A stretch of DNA of 64,000 nt from Promicromonospora sukumoe 327MFSha3.1. Its GTDB lineage: Bacteria; Actinomycetota; Actinomycetes; Actinomycetales; Cellulomonadaceae. The stretch is from the NCBI RefSeq assembly GCF_000385135.1, contig NZ_ARQM01000018.1, positions 124,001-188,000 on the forward strand. Reading direction: 5' to 3'. The position numbers and the translations under genes are program-made. Of the stretch, positions 17,893 through 27,343 are shown in pieces. Under the pieces are notes generated by a model. It saw only the letters and a list, made by a program, of their open reading frames with translations, searched no databases and had not been told where the DNA came from. The stretch's first letter is position 1; each line of letters opens with the position of its first letter.

Positions 17893-19026
17893 ATGACGTA
17901 CCAGCCCGACGCCATCCGGACCGTGCAGCTCTCGACTGTCACGCTGCCGCTGGCCACCGCGATCTCCGACGCCAAGGTCTTCACCGGCCGGCAGAAGCCG
18001 ATGACCGAGGTCGTCTTCCTGTTCGCGGAGATCACCACCGAGCAGGGGTTCGAGGGCCTCGGCTTCTCCTACTCCAAGCGCGCCGGCGGCCCCGCGCAGT
18101 ACGCGCACGCCAAGGAGGTGGCGCAAGCCGCGATCGGCGAGGACCCGAACGACATCGCCAAGCTGTACACGAAGCTGCTGTGGGCGGGCGCGTCGGTCGG
18201 CCGCTCCGGCGTCGCGACCCAGGCCCTGGCCGCCATCGACATCGCCCTGTACGACCTCAAGGCCAAGCGCGCGGGCCTGCCGCTCGCCAAGCTGCTCGGC
18301 GCGCACCGCGACTCGGTGCGCACGTACAACACCTCGGGCGGGTTCCTCAACGCGAGCATCGAGGAGGTCAAGGAGCGCGCGAGCCGGTCGATCGCCGAGG
18401 GCATCGGCGGCATCAAGATCAAGGTCGGCCTGCCGGACAACCGGCGCGACCTGGAGCGCGTCGCCGCCGTCCGCGAGCACATCGGCGCCGACGTGCCGCT
18501 CATGGTCGACGCCAACCAGCAGTGGGACCGCACCACCGCGCTGCGCATGGGCCGGCGCCTGGAGGAGTTCGACCTCGTCTGGATCGAGGAGCCGCTGGAC
18601 GCGTACGACGCCGAGGGCCACGCCGCGCTCGCCGCCGCCCTGGACACGCCGATCGCCACCGGCGAGATGCTGGCCTCCGTGGCCGAGCACGAGCGGCTCA
18701 TCGCGACCCGCGCGTGCGACATCATCCAGCCGGACGCCCCGCGCGTCGGCGGGATCACGCAGTTCCTGCGCCTGCTCACGCTCGCCGACCAGGCCGGCCT
18801 GGACCTCGCGCCGCACTTCGCGATGGAGATCCACCTGCACCTGGCGGCCACCTACCCGCGCGAGCCCTGGGTGGAGCACTTCGACTGGCTCGACCCGCTG
18901 TTCAACGAGCGGCTGGAGACCAAGGACGGCCGCATGCTCGTCCCCGACCGCCCCGGCCTGGGCGTCACGTTCAGCGAGCAGGCCCGCGCCTGGACCACGG
19001 ACAGCGCCACCTTCGGCCCGGCCTGA
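17893..19026 (+). CDS. L-talarate/galactarate dehydratase (enolase superfamily, MR subgroup)
   Basis: 377 residues. The capping domain is followed by a barrel with catalytic KxK at Lys175/Lys177 (GGIKIKVG). Metal ligands are in MVDANQQWD and WIEEPLDAYD. The general base His308 is in LAPHFAMEIHLH. The C-terminal stretch WVEHFDWLDPLFNERLE is shared with characterised talarate/galactarate dehydratases. It would make 5-keto-4-deoxyglucarate, the KdgD substrate encoded at 24.7 kb. RBS AAAGGAG precedes ATG 17893. A strong promoter with an operator lies upstream. Confidence 0.85.
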   Translation: MTYQPDAIRTVQLSTVTLPLATAISDAKVFTGRQKPMTEVVFLFAEITTEQGFEGLGFSYSKRAGGPAQYAHAKEVAQAAIGEDPNDIAKLYTKLLWAGASVGRSGVATQALAAIDIALYDLKAKRAGLPLAKLLGAHRDSVRTYNTSGGFLNASIEEVKERASRSIAEGIGGIKIKVGLPDNRRDLERVAAVREHIGADVPLMVDANQQWDRTTALRMGRRLEEFDLVWIEEPLDAYDAEGHAALAAALDTPIATGEMLASVAEHERLIATRACDIIQPDAPRVGGITQFLRLLTLADQAGLDLAPHFAMEIHLHLAATYPREPWVEHFDWLDPLFNERLETKDGRMLVPDRPGLGVTFSEQARAWTTDSATFGPA

Positions 19027-19043
19027 CCGACCGCACCCTCGAC

Positions 19044-19087
19044 GTGTCAGACGTACAGGACCCCCGAGGGATCTGTACGTCTGACAC
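19044..19087. terminator. Palindrome family A, copy 3
   Basis: Arms share GTGTCAGACGTACAG with the perfect copy 2; the loop region differs. It lies 17 bp after the dehydratase stop and ends 26 bp before the GntR start. It probably attenuates transcription between the two genes. Confidence 0.68.
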
Positions 19088-19113
19088 GTTGGGTCAGATG
19101 GGAGCATGAGCCC

Positions 19114-19830
19114 ATGGCCCAGACCCTGAGCGGCACCCTCGTGGAGACGCTGCGCGCGCGCATCGTCAACGGCGACATCGCCCCCGGCGAGAAGCTGCCG
19201 AGCGAGCCGCGCCTCGCCGTCGAGCACCAGGTCAGCCGCACCGTGGTCCGGGAGGCCATCGCGCGCCTCAACCTGGAGGGCCTGGTCCACACCCGGCGCG
19301 GCAGCGGCAGCTACGCCCTGACCCCGCCCACCGAGGACGACGACGGCGCGCCCGTCGCCCGGTCCCTCGCCGACCGGCTCGCGCTGGTGGAGTACCGCAT
19401 CGCGCTGGAGACCGAGGCCGCGGCGCTGGCCGCCGTCCGGCGCACGCCCGCGCAGCTCGCGGCGCTCGCCGACCGGCTGGGCGCGCTCGCGTCGTCCGAC
19501 GGGCACCCTGCCACCGCGATGCAGCACGACTTCGCGTTCCACCGCCTCGTCGCGGAGGCCGCGGGCAACAGGTTCCTCCTGGAGGCGCTGGACCGGCTGG
19601 GCCCGCAGATGATCGCGATGCCCCGCGGCCGCCTCGACCGCCACACCGACGACGAGGCGCTGCCGACCGACGGGCACCGCGACGCCGGCCGCTTCACCGC
19701 CGTCGTCCAGGAGCACCAGGCCATCCTGGACGCCCTCGACGCGAAGGACCCGCAGGCCGCGGCTGCGGCCATGCGGGTCCACCTGACGTCGTCCCGCCGC
19801 CGCCTGGAGACGGAGTCGGGAAGTCGTTGA
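19114..19830 (+). CDS. GntR-family (FadR subfamily) regulator
   Basis: 238 residues. The N-terminal winged helix (GEKLPSEPRLAVEHQVSRTV, VREAIARLNLEGLV) is followed by an all-alpha FCD ligand domain with metal-binding His residues (HDFAFHRLV, EHQAIL). FCD members often sense sugar acids. It follows the galactarate/talarate dehydratase and is the likely regulator of the palindrome at 17838-17861. Its TGA stop lies inside the left arm of palindrome C1. Confidence 0.88.
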   Translation: MAQTLSGTLVETLRARIVNGDIAPGEKLPSEPRLAVEHQVSRTVVREAIARLNLEGLVHTRRGSGSYALTPPTEDDDGAPVARSLADRLALVEYRIALETEAAALAAVRRTPAQLAALADRLGALASSDGHPATAMQHDFAFHRLVAEAAGNRFLLEALDRLGPQMIAMPRGRLDRHTDDEALPTDGHRDAGRFTAVVQEHQAILDALDAKDPQAAAAAMRVHLTSSRRRLETESGSR

Positions 19831-19886
19831 CCACAGCAGCTGCTGCCAGGCGGGACGGCCTCCTGGCAGCAGCTGCTGTGGTCAAC
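19826..19886. terminator. Palindrome family C, copy 1 (perfect 25-bp arms)
   Basis: The left arm begins GTTGACCACAGCAGCTGCTG; the right arm is its exact complement, with an 11-nt loop. The GntR stop codon (19828-19830) is part of the arm. It sits between convergent gntR and usp and probably acts as a two-way terminator. Confidence 0.72.
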
Positions 19887-19925
19887 ACCGCGCCCGCCGG
19901 GCGGCAGGGCGGCCGACGGCGGCCG

Positions 19926-20321
19926 TCAGCGCGGCGGCTTGACCGCCAGCACCGGGCGGTCGGCCTGGAGCAGGATGCGCTGCGCCACCGAGCCCATGAT
20001 GAACTTGCCGACCGTGCTGCGGCGGCGCAGGCCGATCACGATCAGCGAGGCGTCGTGCTGGTCGGCGAGGTCCAGGATCTCGTCGGTGAAGTCGTCCCGG
20101 TGCGTGCCGCGCACCACCTTGGCCGCCACGCCCGCCGCGGCGGCCAGCTCGACCACCCGGTCCAGGTCCTCCTCGGCGGCCACGGTGGTCTCGACCACCG
20201 CGCCCTCGCGTGCCGAGTTGACGACCAGGAGGTCCTCGCCCCTCAGCCCGGCCTCGGCGACCGCCGCCTGGACGGCGGCCTCCCCCGCGGGCGTGGGCAC
20301 GTAGCCGACGACGATGCTCAT
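19926..20321 (-). CDS. Universal stress protein (UspA family)
   Basis: 131 residues, single Usp domain. It ends with the ATP-binding loop pattern G-x2-G-x9-G-S/T seen as GLRRRSTVGKFIMGSVAQRI, then the DRPVLAVK terminal strand. The ATG overlaps the tctA stop by 4 bp, so it is the last gene of the tctC-tctB-tctA-usp operon. Usp proteins are often paired with carboxylate transporters; a regulatory role on the transporter is inference. Confidence 0.9.
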   Translation of the reverse strand: MSIVVGYVPTPAGEAAVQAAVAEAGLRGEDLLVVNSAREGAVVETTVAAEEDLDRVVELAAAAGVAAKVVRGTHRDDFTDEILDLADQHDASLIVIGLRRRSTVGKFIMGSVAQRILLQADRPVLAVKPPR

Positions 20322-21883
20322 ACGGACTCTTCCTCTCGGTTCTTCGCCGACGCACCGTCGGACGACCCATCAGCCGCTGCCGTGGCACCGGCCGGCACCG
20401 CCGCCCGCCGCTCACGGACGGCACGGATCAGGGGCAGCACGGCCACCACCACGAACACCACCAGCAGCGTCGCGGAGATGGGCCGGGTGAAGAACCCGGC
20501 GGCCGACCCGTCGAACATCAGCAGCGAGCGCCGCAGACTGGACTCCAGGAGCGAGCCCAGCACGAACGCCAGGACGAGCGGCCCCGGCTCGAAGCCGAAC
20601 TTCTTCATCAGGTACCCGACGGCCCCGAAGACGACGACCAGCAGGACGTCGAACACGGAGTTGTTGATGGTGTACGCGCCGATCATGGTGATCAGGGCCG
20701 TGACCGGCGCCAGGATGGCCGCGCGCACCCGCAGGATGCGGACGAACACTCCGACCAGCGGGATCGACATGATCAGCAGCAGCACGTTGCCGATGTACAT
20801 CGAGTTGACGACGCCCCAGAACAGCTCGGGGTGCTCGGACACGAGCTGCGGGCCGGGCGTGATGCCCTGGATGAGCAGCGCGCCGAACATGAGCGCCATC
20901 GTCGCGTTGGCGGGGATGCCGAGCGTGAGCAGCGGGATGAACGAGCTGGTGGCGGCGGCGTTGTTCGCCGTCTCCGGCCCGGCCACGCCCTCGATGGCGC
21001 CCTTGCCGAACCGGCTCGGGTCCTTGGCGCGCTTCTTCTCGGCCGCGTAGGCGGCCATGGAGGCGATGGTCGCGCCACCGCCGGGCAGGATGCCGAGGAA
21101 GAACCCGAGCACCGACCCGCGGGTGACGGCGCCCGACGACTCCTTGAGGTCCTTGCGCGACGGCCAGACGTTGGCGACCTTGCCGGGCGCGTGCACGGCG
21201 CGGTGCCGCTCCTCCAGGTTGTAGAGGATCTCGCCGAGGCCGAACAGGCCCATCGCGACGGGCACGAAGTCGATGCCGTCGGCCAGGCTCAGGCTGTCGA
21301 ACGTGAAGCGTTCGGCGCCCGTGAAGGCGTCGCGCCCGACGGTGGCCAGCAGCAGGCCGATCGCCGCGGCGATGAGCGCCTTGACCTTGGCGCCGGACGC
21401 GATGGTCGAGACCAGCAGGATGCCGAGCAGGGCCAGGGCGGCGTACTCGGGCGGCCCGAAGTCGAGGGCGAAGCCCGCCACGACCGGGGCCAGGAACGTC
21501 AGTCCGACGATGGCGACGGTGCCACCGATGAACGACCCGACGGCGGCGACGCCGAGCGCCGTGCCGGCCTTGCCCTTCCTGGCGAGCGCATGCCCGTCCA
21601 GGACCGTGACCACCGAGCTGGCCTCGCCCGGAAGGCGCAGCAGCACGGACGTGATGGTGCCGCCGTACTGGGCGCCGTAGAAGATCCCGGCGAGCATGAT
21701 GATGGCGGTGACCGGCTCCACGCCGTAGGTGAGCGGGAGCAGGATGGCGATGGTGGCCGCCGGGCCGAGACCCGGCAGCACCCCGATGAGCATGCCGATG
21801 ACCACCCCGACGAGGCAGTACAGCAGGTTCGTCGGTTCGAGCACGACGGCGAACCCGGCGGCTACGTTCTGCAGTGATTCCAC
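20318..21883 (-). CDS. tctA: Tripartite tricarboxylate transporter, large membrane subunit
   Basis: 521 residues with about 12 membrane segments. Conserved TctA features include GLGPAATIAILLPLTYG, GIFYGAQYGGTITSVLLRLP and ANNAAATSSFIPLLTLGIP. It forms the translocation pathway for a carboxylate delivered by TctC. GTG start. Given the surrounding aldarate genes and divergent LysR, glucarate or galactarate is a more likely cargo than citrate (inference). Confidence 0.93.
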   Translation of the reverse strand: MESLQNVAAGFAVVLEPTNLLYCLVGVVIGMLIGVLPGLGPAATIAILLPLTYGVEPVTAIIMLAGIFYGAQYGGTITSVLLRLPGEASSVVTVLDGHALARKGKAGTALGVAAVGSFIGGTVAIVGLTFLAPVVAGFALDFGPPEYAALALLGILLVSTIASGAKVKALIAAAIGLLLATVGRDAFTGAERFTFDSLSLADGIDFVPVAMGLFGLGEILYNLEERHRAVHAPGKVANVWPSRKDLKESSGAVTRGSVLGFFLGILPGGGATIASMAAYAAEKKRAKDPSRFGKGAIEGVAGPETANNAAATSSFIPLLTLGIPANATMALMFGALLIQGITPGPQLVSEHPELFWGVVNSMYIGNVLLLIMSIPLVGVFVRILRVRAAILAPVTALITMIGAYTINNSVFDVLLVVVFGAVGYLMKKFGFEPGPLVLAFVLGSLLESSLRRSLLMFDGSAAGFFTRPISATLLVVFVVVAVLPLIRAVRERRAAVPAGATAAADGSSDGASAKNREEESV

Positions 21884-21918
21884 GTGCGTTTCCCTTGCGG
21901 ATCAGACCTGCGGTGCGG

Positions 21919-22518
21919 TCAGAAGAGGTGCGGGACGTTGGTGCCGAGCGCCCCGACGAAGACCCCGTACAGCACCCCGACCACGAGCACCGAGTACAGG
22001 ACGGCGGAGCGCCAGGACTCGCCGCCGAGGAACTTCATCCAGACGAGGCTCAGCACCAGGGCGGGGATCTCGAAGCCGATCACCGGCAGCAGCGCCACGA
22101 GCCCCAGCAGGGTCGCGAGTCCCACCAGGGAGAGCCACGAGTACCGGGAGAACTTCTCGCCGTCGCCACCCCGGCGTCCGATGAACACCTGGGCCAGCGA
22201 CAGGACGATCACGGCGACGCTGATCGCCAGCGGCCACAGGCCCGCGCCCGGCTGGTTCAGGGTGCCGAGGCCCAGGCCGAGCGCCGTCACCGCCCCGAGG
22301 ACGCCGATGCCGGCCGTCACCAGGCCGGCCGCGAGGTTCGCGACCGGGCCGGCGGGCGGCGGGGCGTCCTCGGCCCACTCCTCGGCCAGCGCCTGGGCCG
22401 GGTCGGCGGGCGCGACGGCCGCGGCGCCGTCCGCCCCGCCGGCACCCGCGCCGTCCGAGCCGTCCGGCCTGCCGTTCGAGCTGCCGTCCACGCGTGCCTC
22501 CTTGGTTGCCGTTGCCAC
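21919..22518 (-). CDS. tctB: Tripartite tricarboxylate transporter, small membrane subunit
   Basis: 199 residues. A 70-residue Gly/Asp/Ala-rich cytoplasmic N-terminus is followed by four hydrophobic segments typical of TctB. GTG start; 35 bp before tctA and 6 bp after tctC. The extended N-terminus is longer than in most TctB proteins. Confidence 0.85.
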   Translation of the reverse strand: MATATKEARVDGSSNGRPDGSDGAGAGGADGAAAVAPADPAQALAEEWAEDAPPPAGPVANLAAGLVTAGIGVLGAVTALGLGLGTLNQPGAGLWPLAISVAVIVLSLAQVFIGRRGGDGEKFSRYSWLSLVGLATLLGLVALLPVIGFEIPALVLSLVWMKFLGGESWRSAVLYSVLVVGVLYGVFVGALGTNVPHLF

Positions 22519-22524
22519 GAGGGA

Positions 22525-23544
22525 TCAGCCCTCTGCGAGGCTGATGTCGTACTCCTCGGTGAGCGCCTTGTACTTGTCGGCGAGCTCGGTCCACTCGGTG
22601 GTGACCTCTTCGCCCGAGATCTCGTGCGGCGTCAGCAGGTTGTTCTCGTTGAACGAGGTGTAGGTGTCCGAGGCGATGGCGGCGTCGATCGACTCGACGA
22701 GCCGGGCCTTGACGTCCTCGGGCAGCCCCTTGGGCGCGGCCAGCGCGCGGTACTGCGAGACCGGGACGTCGTAGCCCTCCTCGACGGCCGTCGGCACGTC
22801 GGGCAGGAACTGGTTGCGCTCGGCCGAGAAGGCCAGCAGCGGCACCACCTTGCCGGCGTCGATCTGCGGCTTGGCCTCGCCGAGCTGCACCGTGGCCACC
22901 TGCACCTGGTCGCCGACGACGGCGGTCAGCGCGGGCGAGCCCGAGTCGAACGGGACGGGCGTGCCGTCGATCTCGGCCTGCGCGAACAGCGCGGCCTGCG
23001 CGAGCTGCGAGCCGGTGCCCACGCCCGTGGTGCCGTACTTGATGTCGCCGGACGCGCCCTTGAGGTCGTCCAGGTTCTCGAACCCGGAGTCCACGCTGGC
23101 CAGCAGCACGTAGTCGTCCTGCGAGAGGCCCTTGATCACGTCGAGGTCGGCCAGGTCCACGGCCTCGTCCTCGGACACCGCGAGCGGCGTGATCGTGATG
23201 AGGGAGGCGTTCAGCAGCACCAGCTCGTACCCGTCGGCCGGCTTGCCCGCGACCTCCTCGGTCGCGACGGCGCCGTTGGCCCCGGCCCGGTTGACGACGG
23301 GGACCGCGACGCCGAGGTCCTCGGCCATGCCCTCGGCCACGGCGCGGGCGATGAGGTCGGTCGAACCGCCGGCGTCCTGCCCCACGGTGATGGTCACCGG
23401 GCCGGACGGGAAGTCCTCGCCCTCGCCGCCCCCGGCGGCGCCCACGTTGCCGCCGCAGGCGGCGAGCGTCAGGGCCGCGGCCGCGGCGGTGGCACCCAGG
23501 GCGACACGGCGGAGGCGGGGGCTACGGCGGTCAGGAGTTGTCAT
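22525..23544 (-). CDS. tctC: Tripartite transporter substrate-binding lipoprotein
   Basis: 339 residues. The lipobox LTLAACGG gives a lipid-anchored Cys near residue 29. The mature protein is a TctC/Bug-type binding protein (FPSGPVTITVGQDAGGSTD; NRAGANGAVATEEVAG). The Bug pocket usually binds a carboxylate through two water molecules. ATG 23544 is preferred because GAGGAGAG precedes it; an in-frame GTG lies directly upstream. Divergent from a LysR gene. Confidence 0.92.
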   Translation of the reverse strand: MTTPDRRSPRLRRVALGATAAAAALTLAACGGNVGAAGGGEGEDFPSGPVTITVGQDAGGSTDLIARAVAEGMAEDLGVAVPVVNRAGANGAVATEEVAGKPADGYELVLLNASLITITPLAVSEDEAVDLADLDVIKGLSQDDYVLLASVDSGFENLDDLKGASGDIKYGTTGVGTGSQLAQAALFAQAEIDGTPVPFDSGSPALTAVVGDQVQVATVQLGEAKPQIDAGKVVPLLAFSAERNQFLPDVPTAVEEGYDVPVSQYRALAAPKGLPEDVKARLVESIDAAIASDTYTSFNENNLLTPHEISGEEVTTEWTELADKYKALTEEYDISLAEG

Positions 23545-23635
23545 CACAGCTCTCCTCGTTGAGATCTTCGACGGGCATCTGCCGGTCGGGCGTTGAGCAT
23601 AGGAAGCCCATACGATGCCTGTCTAAGCCTCTTAC

Positions 23636-23660
23636 TGCATTGCTTGATACTCGGAATGCA
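23636..23660. promoter_or_regulatory. LysR-type operator between tctC and lysR
   Basis: TGCATT-N13-AATGCA in the divergent spacer, 22 bp before the lysR GTG. Similar ATGC/GCAT palindromes recur upstream of kdgD, supporting one regulon (inference). Confidence 0.6.
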
Positions 23661-23681
23661 TCAGTTCCCGGAAAGGCCATC

Positions 23682-24560
23682 GTGTACACCCTCGATCAGG
23701 TCCGCTGCTTCCTCGCCGTCGCGGAAGAGCTCCACTTCGGCCGCGCGGCGGAACGACTCAACATGACCCAGCCGCCCCTGAGCCGCCAGGTCCAGAAGCT
23801 GGAACGCGCCGTCGGCGTCCCCCTGCTGGAGCGCGACAACCGGCACGTCGAGCTGACGACGGCCGGCACCGTGTTCCTCGAGGAGGCCCGGCGCCTGCTG
23901 ACCGCCGCCGACGCCGCCCCCGCCCTGGCCCGCAAGATCGCCGCGGGCCGCGCGGGCGTGCTGCGCCTCGGGTTCACCGCCGCCTCGGGGTTCAGCCTGC
24001 TGGGCACGCTGGTGCAGGAGATCACCGACTTCATGCCCGACGTCGACCTGGACCTCCAGGAGCTGGTGACGATCGAGCAGATCGAGGCGATCCGCCGCGG
24101 CGAGCTCGACCTGGCGCTCGGCCGGCCACCGTTCGACCAGGAGAGCTTCGACTCCCGGCTCCTGCTGTCCGAGGACCTCGTGCTCGCCGTGCCGCCCGGC
24201 CACGCGCTGACCCGCCTGGACCGTCCCGTGACCGCCGCCGACCTGCGCGACCAGCCCGTCGTCGGCCACCATCCCACCAAGGCGCGGTACTTCTACGACA
24301 TGGTGGTGCGGTACATCGCCGTCGAGCACGGCAACGTGGTGCACGTCGTCAGCCAGATCCTGACGATGTGCTCGCTGGTCGCCGCCGGGCGCGGCGTGGC
24401 GTTCGTCCCGGAGTCGGCGCGCCTGCTGGGGCTGCCGGGCGTGACGTTCGTGGAGCTCGACGTGCCGCACGGCGTCGTCGAGCTGCACGCCATCTGGGAC
24501 CGGAGCTCGAAGAACCCGGCCCTGCACGAGTTCCTGCGCTACCTCCACCCCTCGTCCTGA
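23682..24560 (+). CDS. LysR-family regulator of the aldarate/Tct genes
   Basis: 292 residues beginning at GTG with GAAAGG 5 bp upstream. HTH: HFGRAAERLNMTQPPLSRQV. The C-terminal two-lobe effector domain is of the BenM/CatM-like type. It stands between the divergent tctCBA-usp operon and the downstream kdgD gene, with ATGCAT-type palindromes on both sides, so it probably activates both in response to an aldarate or its metabolite. Confidence 0.88.
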   Translation: MYTLDQVRCFLAVAEELHFGRAAERLNMTQPPLSRQVQKLERAVGVPLLERDNRHVELTTAGTVFLEEARRLLTAADAAPALARKIAAGRAGVLRLGFTAASGFSLLGTLVQEITDFMPDVDLDLQELVTIEQIEAIRRGELDLALGRPPFDQESFDSRLLLSEDLVLAVPPGHALTRLDRPVTAADLRDQPVVGHHPTKARYFYDMVVRYIAVEHGNVVHVVSQILTMCSLVAAGRGVAFVPESARLLGLPGVTFVELDVPHGVVELHAIWDRSSKNPALHEFLRYLHPSS

Positions 24561-24580
24561 CCCCATGCGATAGCTGAGCG

Positions 24581-24606
24581 ATGCAGTTGCGGCATGAGTT
24601 GATGCC
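24581..24606 (+). promoter_or_regulatory. Palindromes upstream of kdgD
   Basis: ATGC-N7-GCAT (24581-24595) overlaps GGCAT-N6-ATGCC (24591-24606). These resemble the half-sites in the tctC-lysR spacer and are probably LysR binding sites for the kdgD operon. Confidence 0.5.
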
Positions 24607-24709
24607 GTTTTGGGCTTGGACAGGCATCGTGGACGGTTCTTACCGTGGCCGCGAGAACCTAGCCGATCAGCATGTCATCGCCGACGTCTGTCACAGGAGG
24701 GGGCCACCC

Positions 24710-25672
24710 TTGGCCACGTATGCACCCCAGGAGCTCGCCGTCGCCCTCAAGGACGGGCTGCTGTCGTTCCCCGTCACGCCGTTCACCGCGGACGGGCGGA
24801 TCGACGAGGAGCGCTACCGCGACCACATCGACTGGCAGTCGAGCTTCCGGATCGGCGGCCTGTTCGCCGCCGGCGGCACGGGCGAGGGCTTCAGCCTGAC
24901 GCCGCAGGAGTCCGCCGAGGTGGTGCGGCTCGCCGTCGAGACCGCCGCCGGCCGCACGCCGGTGCTCGGCAGCGCGGGCGGCAACACCGCCCAGGCGATC
25001 CAGAACGCGCGCGCCGCGCAGGACGCCGGCGCCGAGGGGCTGCTGCTCCTGCCGCCGTACCTCACCGAGGCCGACCAGGACGGCCTGCTGGAGCACGCCT
25101 CCGCCGTCTGCGCCGCGACCGACCTCGGCGTCATCGTCTACAACCGCGGCAACGCGATCTACTCCGCGCGGACCGTGGCGCGGCTGGCCGAGCGCCACCC
25201 CAACTTCATCGGGTTCAAGGACGCGATCGGCGACATCGAGCACCTCACGCGCGTCTACGCCGCCAACGGCGACCGCCTGTTCTACCTGGGCGGGCTGCCC
25301 ACCGCCGAGACCTACGCCCTGCCGCTGCTGCAGCTCGGCATGAGCACGTACTCGTCGGCCATGTACAACTTCGTGCCCGAGTTCGCCCTGGAGTTCTACC
25401 ACGACGTGCGGGCGCAGGACCACGCGGCGGTCACGGAGAAGCTGCGCCGGTTCGTGCTGCCCTACCTCGACATCCGCGACCGCACCAAGGGGTACGGCGT
25501 CTCGATCGTCAAGGGCGGCATGAAGGCGATCGGCCGCGACATGGGCAGCGTGCGCGCGCCCCTGCAGGACCTCACCGACCAGGACCTCGCGGACCTCGGC
25601 GCCCTGATCGACGCCGCCGGGGTGCGCCCCGCCGCGGCCGCGACCGCCGCCGTCGACACGCTGGCCGGCTGA
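24710..25672 (+). CDS. kdgD: 5-dehydro-4-deoxyglucarate dehydratase (DHDPS/NAL family)
   Basis: 320 residues. The TTG start at 24710 is chosen because AGGAGGGGG lies 6 bp upstream and the N-terminus then matches the family ([17 protein letters not shown]). The Schiff-base Lys170 is in GFKDAIGD and the catalytic Tyr in VIVYNRGN. It converts 5-keto-4-deoxyglucarate to 2,5-dioxopentanoate with loss of CO2 and water. It begins the kdgD-dehydrogenase-gudD block, 42 bp before the dehydrogenase gene. Confidence 0.9.
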   Translation: MATYAPQELAVALKDGLLSFPVTPFTADGRIDEERYRDHIDWQSSFRIGGLFAAGGTGEGFSLTPQESAEVVRLAVETAAGRTPVLGSAGGNTAQAIQNARAAQDAGAEGLLLLPPYLTEADQDGLLEHASAVCAATDLGVIVYNRGNAIYSARTVARLAERHPNFIGFKDAIGDIEHLTRVYAANGDRLFYLGGLPTAETYALPLLQLGMSTYSSAMYNFVPEFALEFYHDVRAQDHAAVTEKLRRFVLPYLDIRDRTKGYGVSIVKGGMKAIGRDMGSVRAPLQDLTDQDLADLGALIDAAGVRPAAAATAAVDTLAG

Positions 25673-25714
25673 CCGAACGTCCTCGGCTGACCCGAACGTC
25701 CTAGGAGACACTCC

Positions 25715-27343
25715 ATGACCCAGCTCACCGGCCACTCGATCGTCGCCGGCGCGCCCCTGCAGGGCACCGCCGGCACCTTCGCCGGGCAGGACCCGGCCAC
25801 CGCCCAGAGGCTCGAACCCGCCTACTCCCTGCTCGACGAGGCGCAGGTCGCCCAGGCCACCGCCGCCGCGCAGGAGGCCTTCGCCTCCTTCTCCGCGCTC
25901 GCCCCCGAGCCCCACGCCCGCTTCCTGGAGCAGGTCGCGGCCAACATCGAGGCGATCGCGCCCGACGTCGTCGCGCGGGCCATGCGGGAGACCGGCCTCC
26001 CAGCGGCCCGCCTCACGGGCGAGGTCGCCCGCACCACGAACCAGCTCCGCCTGTTCGCGCAGGTCGTGCGCCAGGGCGACCACCGCGGCGTGCGGATCGA
26101 CCCCGCCCTGCCCGACCGCGCTCCCCTGCCCCGCGCCGACATCCGCCAGCGCAAGGTGCCCGTGGGCCCCGTGGCCGTGTTCGGCGCCAGCAACTTCCCG
26201 CTCGCCTTCTCCACCGCGGGCGGCGACACCGCCTCCGCGCTGGCGGCGGGCTGCCCCGTCGTCGTCAAGGCGCACAACGCGCACCCCGGCACGGCCGAGC
26301 TCGTGGGCCGCGCGGTGGCCGACGCCGTCGCCTCGTGCGGCCTGCACCCCGGCGTGTTCTCCCTGGTCTACGGGCCGGGCAAGGTCGTGGGCCAGGCCCT
26401 GGTGTCCGACCCGGTGATCCAGGCCGTCGGCTTCACCGGCTCCCGCGGCGGCGGCCTCGCGCTCGTCGGGGCGGCCGCGGCCCGCCCCGTGCCGATCCCC
26501 GTCTACGCCGAGATGAGCTCGATCAACCCCACGATCCTGCTCGACGGCGCCCTGGCCGGCGACGTCGACGCGCTCGCCACCGCGTACCTCACGTCGGTGA
26601 CCGGCTCGTCGGGCCAGCTCTGCACCGCCCCGGGCCTCGTCTTCGTGCCGGACGGCGAGCGCGGCGACGCGTTCGTGGCCGCCGCCGGGCGCGCCGCGGC
26701 CGCCGCCGCCGGGCAGACCATGCTCACCGACGGCATCGCCCGCGCCTGGCAGGACGGCGTGGACACGCTGGCCGCGCAGGACGGCGTGACGCTCGTGGGC
26801 GCCGGGGCACCCGGCGCGACGAAGAACGCCCCGGCCCCCGCGGTGTTCGCCAGCGCGGTGCCGACCCTGCTGAGCAACCCCGTGCTGCAGGCCGAGATCT
26901 TCGGCGCGGCCTCGCTCGTGGTCCGGTACTCCGGCCCCGCCGAGCTGCTGGCCGCCGTCGAGCGGCTCGAGGGGCAGCTCACCGTGACGCTGCACCTCAC
27001 CGAGGACGACGCGGCGACCGCGACCACCCTGCTGCCCGTGCTGGAGCGCAAGGCGGGCCGCATCCTGGCCAACGGCTGGCCCACCGGGGTCGAGGTGGGG
27101 CACGCGATGGTGCACGGCGGGCCGTTCCCGGCGACGTCGGACGGGCGCACCACCTCGGTGGGCACGCTCGCGATCGAGCGGTTCCTGCGCCCGGTGGCCT
27201 ACCAGAACCTGCCGGAGTACCTGCTGCCGGAGCCGCTGCGGTCGGACAACCCGTGGCACCTGACGCGGCGGGTGGACGGCGTGCTCGACGTGGTGCTGGG
27301 CGCGTCCGAGACCGCGGCCGACAAGACCGAGGCCGCCCGGTGA
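25715..27343 (+). CDS. 2,5-dioxovalerate (alpha-ketoglutarate semialdehyde) dehydrogenase
   Basis: 542 residues, NADP-type aldehyde dehydrogenase. Nucleophile Cys303 is in [40 protein letters not shown] and FTGSRGGG form the coenzyme site. The AGGAGAC RBS precedes ATG. It oxidises 2,5-dioxopentanoate to 2-oxoglutarate, the last step of the aldarate route. Its stop overlaps the gudD GTG. Confidence 0.9.
   Translation: MTQLTGHSIVAGAPLQGTAGTFAGQDPATAQRLEPAYSLLDEAQVAQATAAAQEAFASFSALAPEPHARFLEQVAANIEAIAPDVVARAMRETGLPAARLTGEVARTTNQLRLFAQVVRQGDHRGVRIDPALPDRAPLPRADIRQRKVPVGPVAVFGASNFPLAFSTAGGDTASALAAGCPVVVKAHNAHPGTAELVGRAVADAVASCGLHPGVFSLVYGPGKVVGQALVSDPVIQAVGFTGSRGGGLALVGAAAARPVPIPVYAEMSSINPTILLDGALAGDVDALATAYLTSVTGSSGQLCTAPGLVFVPDGERGDAFVAAAGRAAAAAAGQTMLTDGIARAWQDGVDTLAAQDGVTLVGAGAPGATKNAPAPAVFASAVPTLLSNPVLQAEIFGAASLVVRYSGPAELLAAVERLEGQLTVTLHLTEDDAATATTLLPVLERKAGRILANGWPTGVEVGHAMVHGGPFPATSDGRTTSVGTLAIERFLRPVAYQNLPEYLLPEPLRSDNPWHLTRRVDGVLDVVLGASETAADKTEAAR

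Noticed and set aside
16831-19782. Very long minus-strand open frame across the epimerase, dehydratase and GntR region
   Set aside because: It is an antisense shadow of high-GC coding sequence: composition is His/Arg/Asp-heavy low complexity and it crosses three well-supported genes.
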